Shown: positions 44,750 to 54,547 of the stretch, piece after piece
Position numbering within the stretch: the first letter of the stretch is position 1
How the letters are laid out: the number at the start of each line of letters is the position of its first letter
Source: Sphingobacteriaceae bacterium
GTDB lineage: Bacteria; Bacteroidota; Bacteroidia; B-17B0; Aurantibacillaceae
Length of the DNA stretch: 64,000 bases
NCBI GenBank assembly: GCA_947453445.1
Contig: CANGGP010000004.1
Span: 1-64,000 of the forward strand
Direction of reading: 5' to 3'
Position numbers and translations under genes: made by a program
Notes under the pieces: generated by a model
The model's database searches: none
Told to the model about the DNA's origin: nothing
The model's input: the letters and a program-made list of their open reading frames with translations, nothing else

Positions 44750-47700
44750 TTAATCTTTTATCAATTTAAAAATTTGTGAGTTAGAAGTATCATGAATTTT
44801 TACGATATAAATTCCTTTAGCAAAATCTCCCATTTCAATTGTGTGTTTGCCTGCATCGAAACTGCATGAATAAACTATCTGCCCAATGCTATTAAAAATA
44901 ATTATTTCGCAATCTGAATCTAATTCTAGTTTTACAATGTTGGCGGTTGGATTAGGATATAATTTAATCACCGAAATACCTTTTTGATTTTCTTTAATTC
45001 CGGTACAAGCATCCACACTTTGTGTAATAACCGCCAAATTTATGCAACCGTTCGCGTTAGTGCCTGAAACAGTGTAGGTGGTTGTTATTGTTGGCGAAAC
45101 ACTAATATTTATACCGATACCACCAGGATTAAATGTAAATGAATTAGCACCACTTGCTGTTAAAGTGGCACTCTCTCCTTCGCACAACAAATTATTACTT
45201 GATGAAGCGTTAATAATAGGTAATGGGTGTACGATTACATTCGAAATGGCAGTGTTGGAACCTAAACAACCTGCAGCACTGGTTCCTATAGCCGAAAAGG
45301 TGCTTGTAATAGCCGGTGAAACTACTGGTCCTGAAGAATAGGTATAAGTACTAGCGCCACTTGCAATCAGAGTGAACGATTTACCAATACAAATTGCTCC
45401 GCTATTAATCGAGATAATTGGTATAGCGTTAACAGTTACTGTGCTTACTGCTGACCCGTAACAACCCAAAGTGTTTGTGCCCGTAACAGTATAAAAGCTT
45501 GTTATGTTGGGAGTAACAATTGGTCCACTCGAATAGGAATAGTTACTCGCACCACTTGCATTGATAGTGAAGCTCTGACCAGCACAAATTGAACCATTGT
45601 TGACCATAACAGTCGGACTTTGGAGTACAGTAACTACACTAACTGCAGTATTGGAACTGATACAGCCGACCGAATTTGTCCCAATAACAGAATAGTTACT
45701 GGTAGTAATCGGTGAAACAATCGCTGAAGCGGAACTATACGTGTAGCTTACTGCACCAGTGGGAACAATTGTGAAGGATTGTCCACTGCAAATTGTTCCG
45801 TTATTGACAGAAATAGTTGGACTTGTTCTAATTGTAACAGTATTAATAACTGTACTAGAACAGCCAAGTGTGTTCGTGCCAGAAACAGTGTAGGAAGTTG
45901 TTGCAGAGGGTGAAACCACAGATGAACCAGAACTATAGGTATAAGAAAATGCACCACTTGGATTAATTGTAAATGATTTGCCAGGACAAATGGAACCGCT
46001 ATTAACTGTAATCGTTGGATCACCACTTCTTACAAGCACAGTGTTTGTTTCTACACAACCATTATTGTCTATATAGACAAAGTAAACACCAACATTGAGC
46101 GTGCTAATATTTGTAACACTTGGATTTTGCAAATTAGAAGTGAATGAATTTGGTCCGAACCAATTGTAAGTGGGTACAGTGGTGCCCGAAGTTGTTACAC
46201 TCAAATTTATAACACCGCCAGTACAAACGCTGTTATTGCTTGATGCAATCGGATAAATAAGAGAGCAGTCTTTGAACTTTACTAAGAATCCATCAAATGG
46301 ATTTCCACCATAAGTATTCTGATGACCATTGTATGAAGCAATTTGATTGGTAACCGAAGAGCTTGTTGTACCTGCTAAATACACATCTCCAAAAACGTCG
46401 GCTGCACAAATGGGTGAATCAGCGCCTTCATCTTCGGATCCTCCATAATAGGTGCCATATTGCCGCACACCACTGCTATTGAATTTTACTAAAAAAGCAT
46501 CCCTTTGGCCACCGCCATAATTGGATTGATAAGCGCCAGAGGTTGCAACAAAATTTTGCGTTGTTGAATTAGAAGCAGTTAAAGCTGCCAAGTAAACATT
46601 GTTAAATGCATCTGTAGCGCAGTGTCCAGCGGTTTCATTGCCTGTGCCTCCATACCATGTTGCCCATTGTCTCACACCGTTTGTATTGAATTTTGCTAAA
46701 AAGGCGTCGCTTCCAAATGTACTAGCACAGGTAGGTTGATGGCTGCTTGCCGTAGCGATTACTGTTCCACTCACAGCGTTGGCGTATCCAGATAAATAAA
46801 CATCGCCATTCGAGTCGGTTGCGCATCCAAAGGCATCGCTACAACTTCCTCCATAATAAGTTCCCCATTGTCTTACTCCGCTAGAATTAAATTTAGCTAA
46901 ATAGGCATTAAAGCAAGTGGCCGTTGAACCATAAACTGCTTGGTGGCTTCCTGGCGTTGCAATATACGTACCACTGCTTGACGCAGTATGGCCGGCTAAA
47001 TAAACATTACCGCTTATATCCGTTGAACATAGCGAATTCCATTCTTGGCTTGCTCCACCATAAAATGTTCCCCATTGTCGTACACCGCTGGAATTAAACT
47101 TTACCAAAAAAGCATCATAATTATTAGCCCCACTCATATTAGTTGTCTGATGGCTGCCAGATGAAGCTATCATTGTTGATGTTCCAGAAGCTGAAATCCC
47201 CGCCATAAACACATTACCGCTAGCGTCTGCTGCACAGCTAAAGCCCCACTCGGTGCCTGAATCACCATAATAGGTCCCCCATTGCCTTACGCCGCTTGAA
47301 TTAAATTTTACTAAAAAAGCATCGCCATTTCCACCATTTAGTGGCTGATGACAGCCGGAGGTAGCGATTAAAGAGGAAGACGAGGATCCATTTGTAACAC
47401 CTGATAAAAAGACATTGTTAGAAGCATCTGTACAACAACTATAGGCCGCATCTCCTGCTGCTCCATAATAAGTAGCCCATAAACGTGTGCCATTTGTATT
47501 AAATTTAGCTAAAAAACTTGTTCCCGAAGCTCCCGTTGTGGTTTGATGACTTCCAGAAGTTGCTATGGTTGTACCATTACCAATTGATATGCCGCATAAG
47601 TATACATCGCCAATAGCGTCGGTTGCGCATCCATAAGCCCGGTCATCACTAGAACCCCCATAATAGGTTCCCCATGATCTTGTTACAGGATCTATCAGTA

Positions 47701-48451
47701 ATTCATATTCAGAATTGTAGTTTTCTATTTCAAAACTAACCTTCGTATTATTAATTATCCATTTTGCTTTTAACTGTTTCCCATTTTGAAAAACTACAGG
47801 CGCACCTTCCTGCACCTTGCCAATAGGTGTTTCTAATACTAATGAACCGTCATCATTCAGGCGAAGGCTGGCACCTTCTACAAGGATTTGAATTTGTTTG
47901 TAATCAACATGCGGTGCAACAATGTAATCGTATTTTAACTCTCCATTTTTTTCATAGTAATGCAAATTGATGCCATTGTACAAATTATTTAACGTAATGC
48001 CTTTGTAGCTTTTTACATTCATTGCACCTTCGGGGCAACTTTTTAAATAATAATTATTGAAACCGGGGAGAGTCTGGTCAGTGGTTGTAGTTAAATTTCT
48101 ATTGGCATTTAACCAACTGATATCTATTCGATAAATGACCTCTTTATCAACTTCTTTTCGCTTTTGTTTTGTTTTAAAGTCTTCTACCTCCTTGTAACTT
48201 TCAGCGCGACACAATTGATAGCTAACGCCGTTCTTTTTTATGTACACAGCCATATTGCCCGACATTACGCCATACAATACATCCGGGCGGGCTTTGTAGT
48301 TTTGGTCATAAACTTGCCCTTTGTTTTCAGTGAAACTTATATTTGAATTTTGTTGTTTAACAGTTCTACTAGGCTCACTATAGGGTGTTGATTTTGCGAA
48401 AAGGGTTGCCGCAAATGTTATGGCTATTAATGATGAAAAAACTTTTTTCAT
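44750..48451 (-). CDS. Giant T9SS surface protein with SBBP propeller and Ig-like repeats
   Basis: A 1233-residue protein. Domains in order: signal peptide (MKKVFSSLIAITFAATLFA); a DUF7948-like domain (ENKGQVYDQNYKARPDVLYG near residue 42); seven repeats of the SBBP type from about residue 255 to 725, each with RxWGTYYGGxxxD and DVYLAG, likely one seven-bladed propeller; then five Ig-like/PKD-like repeats of about 65 residues (TITVNSGSICPGKSFTI type); and a T9SS C-terminal sorting domain (KLYPNPTANIVKLEL ... GIYIVKIHD). It should be exported by T9SS and displayed on the surface, perhaps for adhesion. A fragment of the SDR gene next to its upstream side also lies beyond its 3' end. Confidence 0.85.
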   Translation of the reverse strand: MKKVFSSLIAITFAATLFAKSTPYSEPSRTVKQQNSNISFTENKGQVYDQNYKARPDVLYGVMSGNMAVYIKKNGVSYQLCRAESYKEVEDFKTKQKRKEVDKEVIYRIDISWLNANRNLTTTTDQTLPGFNNYYLKSCPEGAMNVKSYKGITLNNLYNGINLHYYEKNGELKYDYIVAPHVDYKQIQILVEGASLRLNDDGSLVLETPIGKVQEGAPVVFQNGKQLKAKWIINNTKVSFEIENYNSEYELLIDPVTRSWGTYYGGSSDDRAYGCATDAIGDVYLCGISIGNGTTIATSGSHQTTTGASGTSFLAKFNTNGTRLWATYYGAAGDAAYSCCTDASNNVFLSGVTNGSSSSSLIATSGCHQPLNGGNGDAFLVKFNSSGVRQWGTYYGDSGTEWGFSCAADASGNVFMAGISASGTSTMIASSGSHQTTNMSGANNYDAFLVKFNSSGVRQWGTFYGGASQEWNSLCSTDISGNVYLAGHTASSSGTYIATPGSHQAVYGSTATCFNAYLAKFNSSGVRQWGTYYGGSCSDAFGCATDSNGDVYLSGYANAVSGTVIATASSHQPTCASTFGSDAFLAKFNTNGVRQWATWYGGTGNETAGHCATDAFNNVYLAALTASNSTTQNFVATSGAYQSNYGGGQRDAFLVKFNSSGVRQYGTYYGGSEDEGADSPICAADVFGDVYLAGTTSSSVTNQIASYNGHQNTYGGNPFDGFLVKFKDCSLIYPIASSNNSVCTGGVINLSVTTSGTTVPTYNWFGPNSFTSNLQNPSVTNISTLNVGVYFVYIDNNGCVETNTVLVRSGDPTITVNSGSICPGKSFTINPSGAFSYTYSSGSSVVSPSATTSYTVSGTNTLGCSSTVINTVTIRTSPTISVNNGTICSGQSFTIVPTGAVSYTYSSASAIVSPITTSNYSVIGTNSVGCISSNTAVSVVTVLQSPTVMVNNGSICAGQSFTINASGASNYSYSSGPIVTPNITSFYTVTGTNTLGCYGSAVSTVTVNAIPIISINSGAICIGKSFTLIASGASTYTYSSGPVVSPAITSTFSAIGTSAAGCLGSNTAISNVIVHPLPIINASSSNNLLCEGESATLTASGANSFTFNPGGIGINISVSPTITTTYTVSGTNANGCINLAVITQSVDACTGIKENQKGISVIKLYPNPTANIVKLELDSDCEIIIFNSIGQIVYSCSFDAGKHTIEMGDFAKGIYIVKIHDTSNSQIFKLIKD
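45030..46030 (-). repeat. Five tandem Ig-like repeats in the giant T9SS gene
   Basis: About 195-bp units, coding for a repeated SxxICxGxSFTIxxxGAxxYTYSSG pattern followed by TSYTVxGTNxxGC. They are diverged but still recognisable in DNA. Confidence 0.7.
46270..47700 (-). repeat. Seven tandem SBBP propeller repeats in the giant T9SS gene
   Basis: About 200-bp units coding for SxGVRQWGTYYGG and CATDxxGDVYLAG blocks; seven can be counted, fitting a single seven-bladed beta-propeller. Confidence 0.7.
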
Positions 48452-48771
48452 TAGTTCTTATGACATGTTTAACTCAAATATAACATATATAACCATTAAA
48501 AAACAAAGTATAATGACGCAAGTCTTTGTTGTTTTTTTTATGTTTAGTTGCGCTTTGTGTTTAATATTTAATGGTAATATTATTGACTTTATAGAAACAA
48601 TCAGAGTTCACAAAACTACAAACAATATGTTAAATCGGATTGATACTAAAATAATAAAACTTATTGCAAATGTAGACAATGTAAAAGAAAATTGACATGC
48701 GAAAACGATGTAGATTCTCAGTCTTAAATTATCCAATTCAAATTCGGTAAACCTAAAGGGAAAGCTCTTTG
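48452..48771. other. Non-coding region between the giant gene and the SDR gene
   Basis: AT-rich, about 320 bp. It must hold the promoter of the minus-strand giant gene. It also contains a weak 60-codon plus-strand frame (48513-48695). No repeat or hairpin stands out. Confidence 0.4.
48513..48695 (+). CDS. Possible small membrane protein (doubtful)
   Basis: A 60-codon frame from ATG 48513 (MTQVFVVFFMFSCALCLIFN) with one predicted N-terminal membrane segment and a charged tail ending VDNVKEN. It lies in AT-rich intergenic DNA where chance frames are common. I see no homology, promoter or conserved neighbour, so it may well be spurious. Confidence 0.2.
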   Translation: MTQVFVVFFMFSCALCLIFNGNIIDFIETIRVHKTTNNMLNRIDTKIIKLIANVDNVKEN

Positions 48772-49560
48772 TTACAAATTCCCTGTCCTGCCCCCATCAA
48801 CAGGTAAGTTAATGCCGGTGATATATGCTGCTGCAGGCGAAACCAAAAAAGCAACAGCATTAGCAATTTCAGAGGCCTCAGCAAAACGACCCATTGGAAT
48901 TTCATGCAACATTTCTTCCTTTACCACTTCATTGGCCACATTGCTTTTAACTGATTTGTTCTCAATGATATTGGCCAAGCGTTGGGTTGCCGTTGCTCCG
49001 GGTAAAACATTATTCACGGTGATGCCAAACTTACCCAATTCATTGGCCATGGTTTTGCTCCAATTGGCTACTGCCGCCCGAATGGTATTGCTCACACCCA
49101 AATTCGGCAATGGCAATTTAACTGAAGTAGAAATTACATTTACAATTCGACCATAATGGGTGTTTTTCATTCCTTCCAAACATGCTTGCACCAAAACATG
49201 GCTGCAAATTAAATGGTTGTTAAATGCCGATAAAAATTCTTCGGGTTTAGCCGCCACAATTGGTCCTGCTGCAGGGCCTCCGGTATTGTTTACCAAAATG
49301 TTTACAGGTCCGCTGCGTTGAATAAAACTTTCAACAAGTTCTTTTAACTGACTTGGATTCGAAAAATCAACGCAGATATAAGAATGCAACTGATGTCCAT
49401 TGTTTGGTAATTCAGCTTTGGTTTGTTTTAAAGCCGATTCATTTCGGGCAATTAAAGTTACTGCTGCCCCCATTTGAGCCAATTCAATGGCAACTGCCTT
49501 TCCTATGCCTTGCGTACTGCCACACACAATGGCCCTTTTGTTTTTTAAATCAAGATTCAT
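48772..49560 (-). CDS. SDR family oxidoreductase (FabG-like)
   Basis: A 262-residue short-chain dehydrogenase. The NAD(P)-binding loop is CGSTQGIGKAVAIEL near residue 13, NNTGG near residue 91 stands in for NNAG, and the catalytic Ser lies in NVISTSVKLPLPN near residue 140. At the position of the usual YxxxK, the sequence reads LGVSNTIRAAVANWSK: the Tyr is replaced by Asn-Thr, so catalysis by the standard mechanism is uncertain. The C-terminus is INLPVDGGRTGNL. It overlaps the recX stop by 11 bases. A truncated copy of its 3' end is at 44562-44655. Confidence 0.8.
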   Translation of the reverse strand: MNLDLKNKRAIVCGSTQGIGKAVAIELAQMGAAVTLIARNESALKQTKAELPNNGHQLHSYICVDFSNPSQLKELVESFIQRSGPVNILVNNTGGPAAGPIVAAKPEEFLSAFNNHLICSHVLVQACLEGMKNTHYGRIVNVISTSVKLPLPNLGVSNTIRAAVANWSKTMANELGKFGITVNNVLPGATATQRLANIIENKSVKSNVANEVVKEEMLHEIPMGRFAEASEIANAVAFLVSPAAAYITGINLPVDGGRTGNL

Positions 49561-50023
49561 CGTTTTGTTCTCCTAATATTTTATTTAATGCTTTTGAAAT
49601 TTTATCGCTTTCATATCCTTTTGCAAAAAGATAATTCATTACGCTATAATACATTTTTCTTCGATCACTTTGTTTGCTTTGCGCAATTTTTTTTTCAATT
49701 AATCGCTTGAGTTCCTTCTCATAATCATCATCACCCAAAGAGGCCAAGGCTTTGTTGATGCAATAATCAGACACTTGGTGTTTTCGCAATTCGTTTTTTA
49801 TTTTTTGTTTACCCCAGTGTTTTATTCGAAACTTTCCGCCGGCAAAGGCCAAGGCAAATCGCTCTTCGTTTAAAAAATTATCCTCAATTAACAACACAAT
49901 GACTTCATCGATTTGCTCTGTGGGTAATTTTAAGCTTTGTAATTTTTTCCGCACATCAAATTGAGAGCGCTCTTGATAAGCACACCAATTTTGCATTTTC
50001 ACCAAAGCCTCTTCTTTTTCCAA
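49550..50023 (-). CDS. recX: RecX-family regulator of RecA
   Basis: A 157-residue RecX: three helical repeats with CAYQERSQFDVRKKLQ near residue 13, LIEDNFLNEERFALAFAGGKFRIKHWGKQKI near residue 45, and a C-terminal MNYLFAKGYESDKISKAL. RecX modulates RecA filament growth. It is unusual in lying two bases after the stop of a 4.5-kb T9SS surface gene and overlapping an SDR gene; recA itself is not in view. Length is normal. Confidence 0.92.
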   Translation of the reverse strand: MEKEEALVKMQNWCAYQERSQFDVRKKLQSLKLPTEQIDEVIVLLIEDNFLNEERFALAFAGGKFRIKHWGKQKIKNELRKHQVSDYCINKALASLGDDDYEKELKRLIEKKIAQSKQSDRRKMYYSVMNYLFAKGYESDKISKALNKILGEQNDES

Positions 50024-50025
50024 TC

Positions 50026-53000
50026 TTACTCCTTGCTAATTTTTTGGGTAAATCGTTGATCACCCACCTCAATTTCAACCAAATAAATTCCTTTCGCCAT
50101 CGTGGTTAAATCAATGCGTTGTTGTATCCCTCCTTTAAGGTTTGTTTGAATTAACAACCTGCCCAAAGCATCATAAACCATCAACTTGGCCTGCTGAAGG
50201 CTTTGCGGACACTGAACAATGAACTCTCCGGAACTTGGGTTAGGGAAAATTTTGAATTGAGCTTTAATATAATTTGATTTCAGTCCTACTGTTGAAATGG
50301 CGTAACATGCACTTGTATCAACACAATTGTTCACCGTAATTTTTAGGGCATAGTGACCGTTTAAGCCGACTGTATAATCTTTAGCACTTGCCCCTGATAT
50401 TTGCGCCATAGCGTTATCGCAGTCCAACCACTGATAAATAGCCCCAATGGCATTGGCCGATAATACTATGTCGTTAACTGTAACAGCGGTGTCAACAGGC
50501 GGATCAACATTTACAATACTGTTCACCAAACTGTCACAACCATTTAATCCGGTTAACACATCGGTATATGTACCTGCAATGCTATAACTGTTCGCACCGA
50601 TGTGCAAAATTTCTCCGGCACATAATTGTACACTTTGTGAAATGGCCACCGAATGCTGAATCGCAATGGCGATGGTTCTTGAATTCGATGTACCGCAAGC
50701 ATTCACCGCGCTTACTGATAATATACCGCTATTGCTACTGCTTGTGATTGCAATACTGGCGTTTATCGAACTCCCAGTCCAAGCGTTTGGTAGCGACCAA
50801 GTATATGACGAAGCACCGGGTACAGGACTCACACTAAAAGTACTATTCTTACCTTCGCAAATGGCCGTTGAGCCAATGATGGAGAGCGGAATGCTTGGTG
50901 ACGACACGGTGTTAATTGACAATATTGAACACGAGCCCTGATTCGCACAGCCGCCTTCTCCGCGATAATAATACACCTGCGATAAACTTGGGGTCACCAC
51001 TACACTATTACCACTGGCAATCAAAGTGCCACCACAACTACCCAAATACCATTTCCAAGTAGCATTATCATTTATACTTCCGGCGGTTGTTAAGGTAGAC
51101 GTGCCAAATGCACACACACTTGCAGTTGCATTCGACGCATTGGCTTGCGCCGCCAAACAAGAATCTTTTGCAATTGTAAATTGTGTATTAAAATAATTAA
51201 CAGCTGAGCCACTGTAAGAACTAACGCCATATGTACCACTGTTAACAGCCATGGCACTGTCAATTTTTGTCCATGATGCGGCTAAATAAGCGCCCGTGGC
51301 ACGGCGGTATAACTTAAATTTATTGGGTGCTAAGCTTTGATTCACACTAATACTGCCATATCCTGAAAGTGTCATGGTATTAATGGGTGAAAATGCTTGG
51401 GCACCATAATTATTGATTATCCAATACCTGGATGATGTGTTACTGAATGATTTATTTGTTGGAACCGAGTCGGGTTGAATGTTTAATCGGGTAACACATA
51501 TTTCTCCATTGGGAATGGTTGCGGCCGGAAAATTAATACTGAGTCCTTCTGCCGAAAATGTTTTAATGCCCGGTGTGTTGATGGTTTGACGCTCGCTGAA
51601 ACCGCCACCAACAGGCGCTGTTGAAAGGATGTGTTGTGCCGATGCATTTAAATGTGCATTGGCATTACCGGCCCGATCATAAATTGAATTTCCCAATTCG
51701 TTACATTGATAATACGCAATTAATGAAGGATCAACAACACCATGGTTTCTGGTTAAATGCATCAATTCACGAATTTCATTTTGACTTAAAGTTCGATTGT
51801 AAAAACAAACCTCATCAATTTGTCCGGTCATTGTTCGGCTTGCATTATTGCGATCATTTCCCAAATTAAAACCGCTGTTAAAATTCACTGCTGCATTGGC
51901 AACACTGTTAACATAAGGCACGCCATTCACAAAAATGGTTGAGGCATTGGCACTTGTTACCAAAGCCACATGGGTCCATAGGTTATAGGGTATAATCGGA
52001 CCTCCGCCATAATTATACGTTGCAGCGTTATCGTTGTAATGATAACCAATTTGATTTCCGTTTCTAAAATTTAAGCCGGTTGCTGATCCATTCGCCGAAA
52101 ATAAGATACCTGCAAATGATGCTTGTGCCACATCAATTTTTATCCAAGCAGAAATGGAAATTGAATTGGTAATGCCCAATGCCAAAGGTGGCGTTGTTGC
52201 ATAATTAGAAGGACTGCTAATGTTAATTGCTTTACCCGGAATCGTATCGCTATTACAAGGAATAACTTGTATGTATTTGGTAATTGATTTTGTAGAAATA
52301 TTGTTCAGTGCATCTTTCACAGTGAGTTGAATCGTATATAATCCACTTGCGCTATAAGTCACCGCTGCCGTTGATGTAAAAACCAATGATGGCGTAGCAC
52401 CCTGAAAACTCCAAGTATATGACAATGGCGCATTCACCGCTCCTACTGAACCATCATTAAATTGAATGTTTGGACTCGAACAGGTAATACTCGTGTCGTT
52501 GAATAATATTTCGGCACTGAAAGCTCTTAAATTATCGAAGCCACTTTCCCAAATGGCCCTTCCATATGAGGCGTAACGTATACGTGATTGATTGGTGCCA
52601 TCATCATACATCGAAAAACCGGTAGGACTTCTTCTTGAAGGCAAATTGGTGCCGTAATTTGTCCATGTGGTTTGTCCCGCTTTTTTATAATACACCGCAT
52701 TATTTGTGGCGATTAAAACCAACTCTTGAGTGCCTCCATAAACTTCTGCCAAAATTCGACGGTGATTAACATTCGGTAGATTATAGCTTACATTCAACCA
52801 AGAAGTGCCGGCATTGGCTGAACGATAAACAACATTATTGCAAGAAGCGTAAAGAATATCGGCATTATTGGCCATACTCACCAAACTGCCTAAACTGCTT
52901 GGTGCCGTGGGTATTGAACTCACCGAAAAACTTGGATTTGCAGACAAAGCATTGTTAGATACATACAATGTTCCGCTTGCTAACAACACATACAAACGGT

Positions 53001-54546
53001 TTGGATTGGCAACACAACTATGCACAACTTTAATGGTTTGACTAAAAGAGGTAATGGCCGTCCAAGTTGGCGAACTTGAATTTAAATTTGTGCAACGGTA
53101 AACATCAGTAAAGCCCATAAAAGCCAAATTAGGATCGGTGCGGTTAAATGCAAATGAATTCCAATTTGTGGTAGGTAAATTATAAGCGCCTACAGCGCCG
53201 GTATGATTTAATTGTCTGTTTGTTCCATCAAAGTAAATATGTCCGTTGTAATCCGCTTGTCGTTTGGCATAATCATCGCCTCCACCAATGGTAAACCAGC
53301 CCGTTACATCGCTGTACAACTTCCCGTTGTCTTGCGTACCGATGCTCACAAAATCTTTTTTAATTAAACTGCTTATGCCTGTTTCATTGCCAATTTCATA
53401 AGCATACAAACCGTTACTTTTAGCAGTCCATGTATTACCGCCATCGTTACTTAACCAAACTCCCCCATCATTGCAACTGTACAATTTTGTATTGTCGAAT
53501 GGGGCTTGCATAATTTGATGCATATCAGTGTGAACAATTGTCGCCCAAAAGGTCAACATGGTCCATGTTGCGCCGCTATCGACCGAAAACCAAGTATTAT
53601 GTGCTTGTAACCAAACTTTTGCAGGGTCATTCGCATCAACCGTAATGGCATGGTTGTAGTTGCCCTGACTGCTTGAAGTAACCGTATTACTGTAATAAGT
53701 TAAAAAAGGACTACCTCCTGCTTTTTTCACATTAAAACTCAAACCACCATTGTTTGATTTATGCATAATGCCGCCATCACCAATCACACTAAAATAAACC
53801 ACATTGGTTGAACTCGGACAAACGGCTATGCGCGCGCCGCTTTGAATAACTGTTGATGAACTTACAATTCCGGCAGTAATTTGTGTCCATGTGCTGCCGA
53901 AGTCAGTCGACCTTAAAAATTTTGGTACACTTTCCATGCTTGCCGCATATAGGGTTTGCGAATTAACGGCAGCATTGCTTTTTAAATCACAAAAGGGAAT
54001 GTTTGTGGCGGTGGTGGCCGACCAAGTTAATCCGGCATTGCTCGATTTGTAGATCCCCTTATTGGTAGCAGCAACAAACTCAGAAGCGTTAGTAGGATTT
54101 TGTAAAATTTCTATCACCAAACAGTTCACCAATGAAGTAGCACTAAAACTAATGCCCCCATTTGTTGATTTAAAAATACCTGCACCATTGCTATAATAAT
54201 TGGCATCACCTGTTCCTAAAAACAAGTTTTGATCATTGGTATAATCGATGCAAATGGCTGCACAACTGTTTGTGATGCTTTCTGTACCGGGCGCCACGGT
54301 CCAACTCGCTGCTTGATTATTACTTAAAAACAAACCCCCTTCGGCTGTAACACAATAATATTTTAAGGGATTACTTGGATGAAATTTCATCTGAGAGATT
54401 CTCGAAAAACCATTAATCTGTCCCGACACATTGGTCGGAAAATTGGTGCCACCCGGAACCGGCGTCCAATTGGCTAATTGCGCCTTCAAGAAAAGACTTG
54501 AAAAAAACACAATTAAAAACACTGTTATGCCAAAAATCTTCTTCAT
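50026..54546 (-). CDS. Giant T9SS surface protein with sortilin-like propeller, PKD, LamG and Ig-like domains
   Basis: A 1506-residue protein. Signal peptide MKKIFGITVFLIVFFSSLFLKAQ. Residues about 25-700 are BNR/Vps10 (sortilin)-like repeats with many STNGGxSF, SSNAGLTW and SxDFGSTW motifs, forming one or more propellers. A PKD domain follows near 710-780 (YTWSFQGATPSLVF). A LamG/concanavalin-like domain lies near 800-990 (SISAWIKIDVAQAS, GQIDEVCFYNRTLSQNEIREL). Ig-like segments and a T9SS sorting domain end the protein (KIFPNPSSGEFIVQ ... AKGIYLVEIEV). It is probably a surface adhesin or glycan-binding protein. The upstream 156-residue secreted protein ends one base before its ATG. Confidence 0.87.
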   Translation of the reverse strand: MKKIFGITVFLIVFFSSLFLKAQLANWTPVPGGTNFPTNVSGQINGFSRISQMKFHPSNPLKYYCVTAEGGLFLSNNQAASWTVAPGTESITNSCAAICIDYTNDQNLFLGTGDANYYSNGAGIFKSTNGGISFSATSLVNCLVIEILQNPTNASEFVAATNKGIYKSSNAGLTWSATTATNIPFCDLKSNAAVNSQTLYAASMESVPKFLRSTDFGSTWTQITAGIVSSSTVIQSGARIAVCPSSTNVVYFSVIGDGGIMHKSNNGGLSFNVKKAGGSPFLTYYSNTVTSSSQGNYNHAITVDANDPAKVWLQAHNTWFSVDSGATWTMLTFWATIVHTDMHQIMQAPFDNTKLYSCNDGGVWLSNDGGNTWTAKSNGLYAYEIGNETGISSLIKKDFVSIGTQDNGKLYSDVTGWFTIGGGDDYAKRQADYNGHIYFDGTNRQLNHTGAVGAYNLPTTNWNSFAFNRTDPNLAFMGFTDVYRCTNLNSSSPTWTAITSFSQTIKVVHSCVANPNRLYVLLASGTLYVSNNALSANPSFSVSSIPTAPSSLGSLVSMANNADILYASCNNVVYRSANAGTSWLNVSYNLPNVNHRRILAEVYGGTQELVLIATNNAVYYKKAGQTTWTNYGTNLPSRRSPTGFSMYDDGTNQSRIRYASYGRAIWESGFDNLRAFSAEILFNDTSITCSSPNIQFNDGSVGAVNAPLSYTWSFQGATPSLVFTSTAAVTYSASGLYTIQLTVKDALNNISTKSITKYIQVIPCNSDTIPGKAINISSPSNYATTPPLALGITNSISISAWIKIDVAQASFAGILFSANGSATGLNFRNGNQIGYHYNDNAATYNYGGGPIIPYNLWTHVALVTSANASTIFVNGVPYVNSVANAAVNFNSGFNLGNDRNNASRTMTGQIDEVCFYNRTLSQNEIRELMHLTRNHGVVDPSLIAYYQCNELGNSIYDRAGNANAHLNASAQHILSTAPVGGGFSERQTINTPGIKTFSAEGLSINFPAATIPNGEICVTRLNIQPDSVPTNKSFSNTSSRYWIINNYGAQAFSPINTMTLSGYGSISVNQSLAPNKFKLYRRATGAYLAASWTKIDSAMAVNSGTYGVSSYSGSAVNYFNTQFTIAKDSCLAAQANASNATASVCAFGTSTLTTAGSINDNATWKWYLGSCGGTLIASGNSVVVTPSLSQVYYYRGEGGCANQGSCSILSINTVSSPSIPLSIIGSTAICEGKNSTFSVSPVPGASSYTWSLPNAWTGSSINASIAITSSSNSGILSVSAVNACGTSNSRTIAIAIQHSVAISQSVQLCAGEILHIGANSYSIAGTYTDVLTGLNGCDSLVNSIVNVDPPVDTAVTVNDIVLSANAIGAIYQWLDCDNAMAQISGASAKDYTVGLNGHYALKITVNNCVDTSACYAISTVGLKSNYIKAQFKIFPNPSSGEFIVQCPQSLQQAKLMVYDALGRLLIQTNLKGGIQQRIDLTTMAKGIYLVEIEVGDQRFTQKISKE

Positions 54547-54547
54547 T

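Noticed and set aside
44445..44753. A 102-codon plus-strand frame
   Set aside because: It runs antisense through the SDR remnant and has no recognisable protein features; it is probably a chance frame.
45030..47700. Long regular repeats as a possible CRISPR or mobile array
   Set aside because: They are protein-coding repeats (Ig-like and SBBP units) in frame within one gene.
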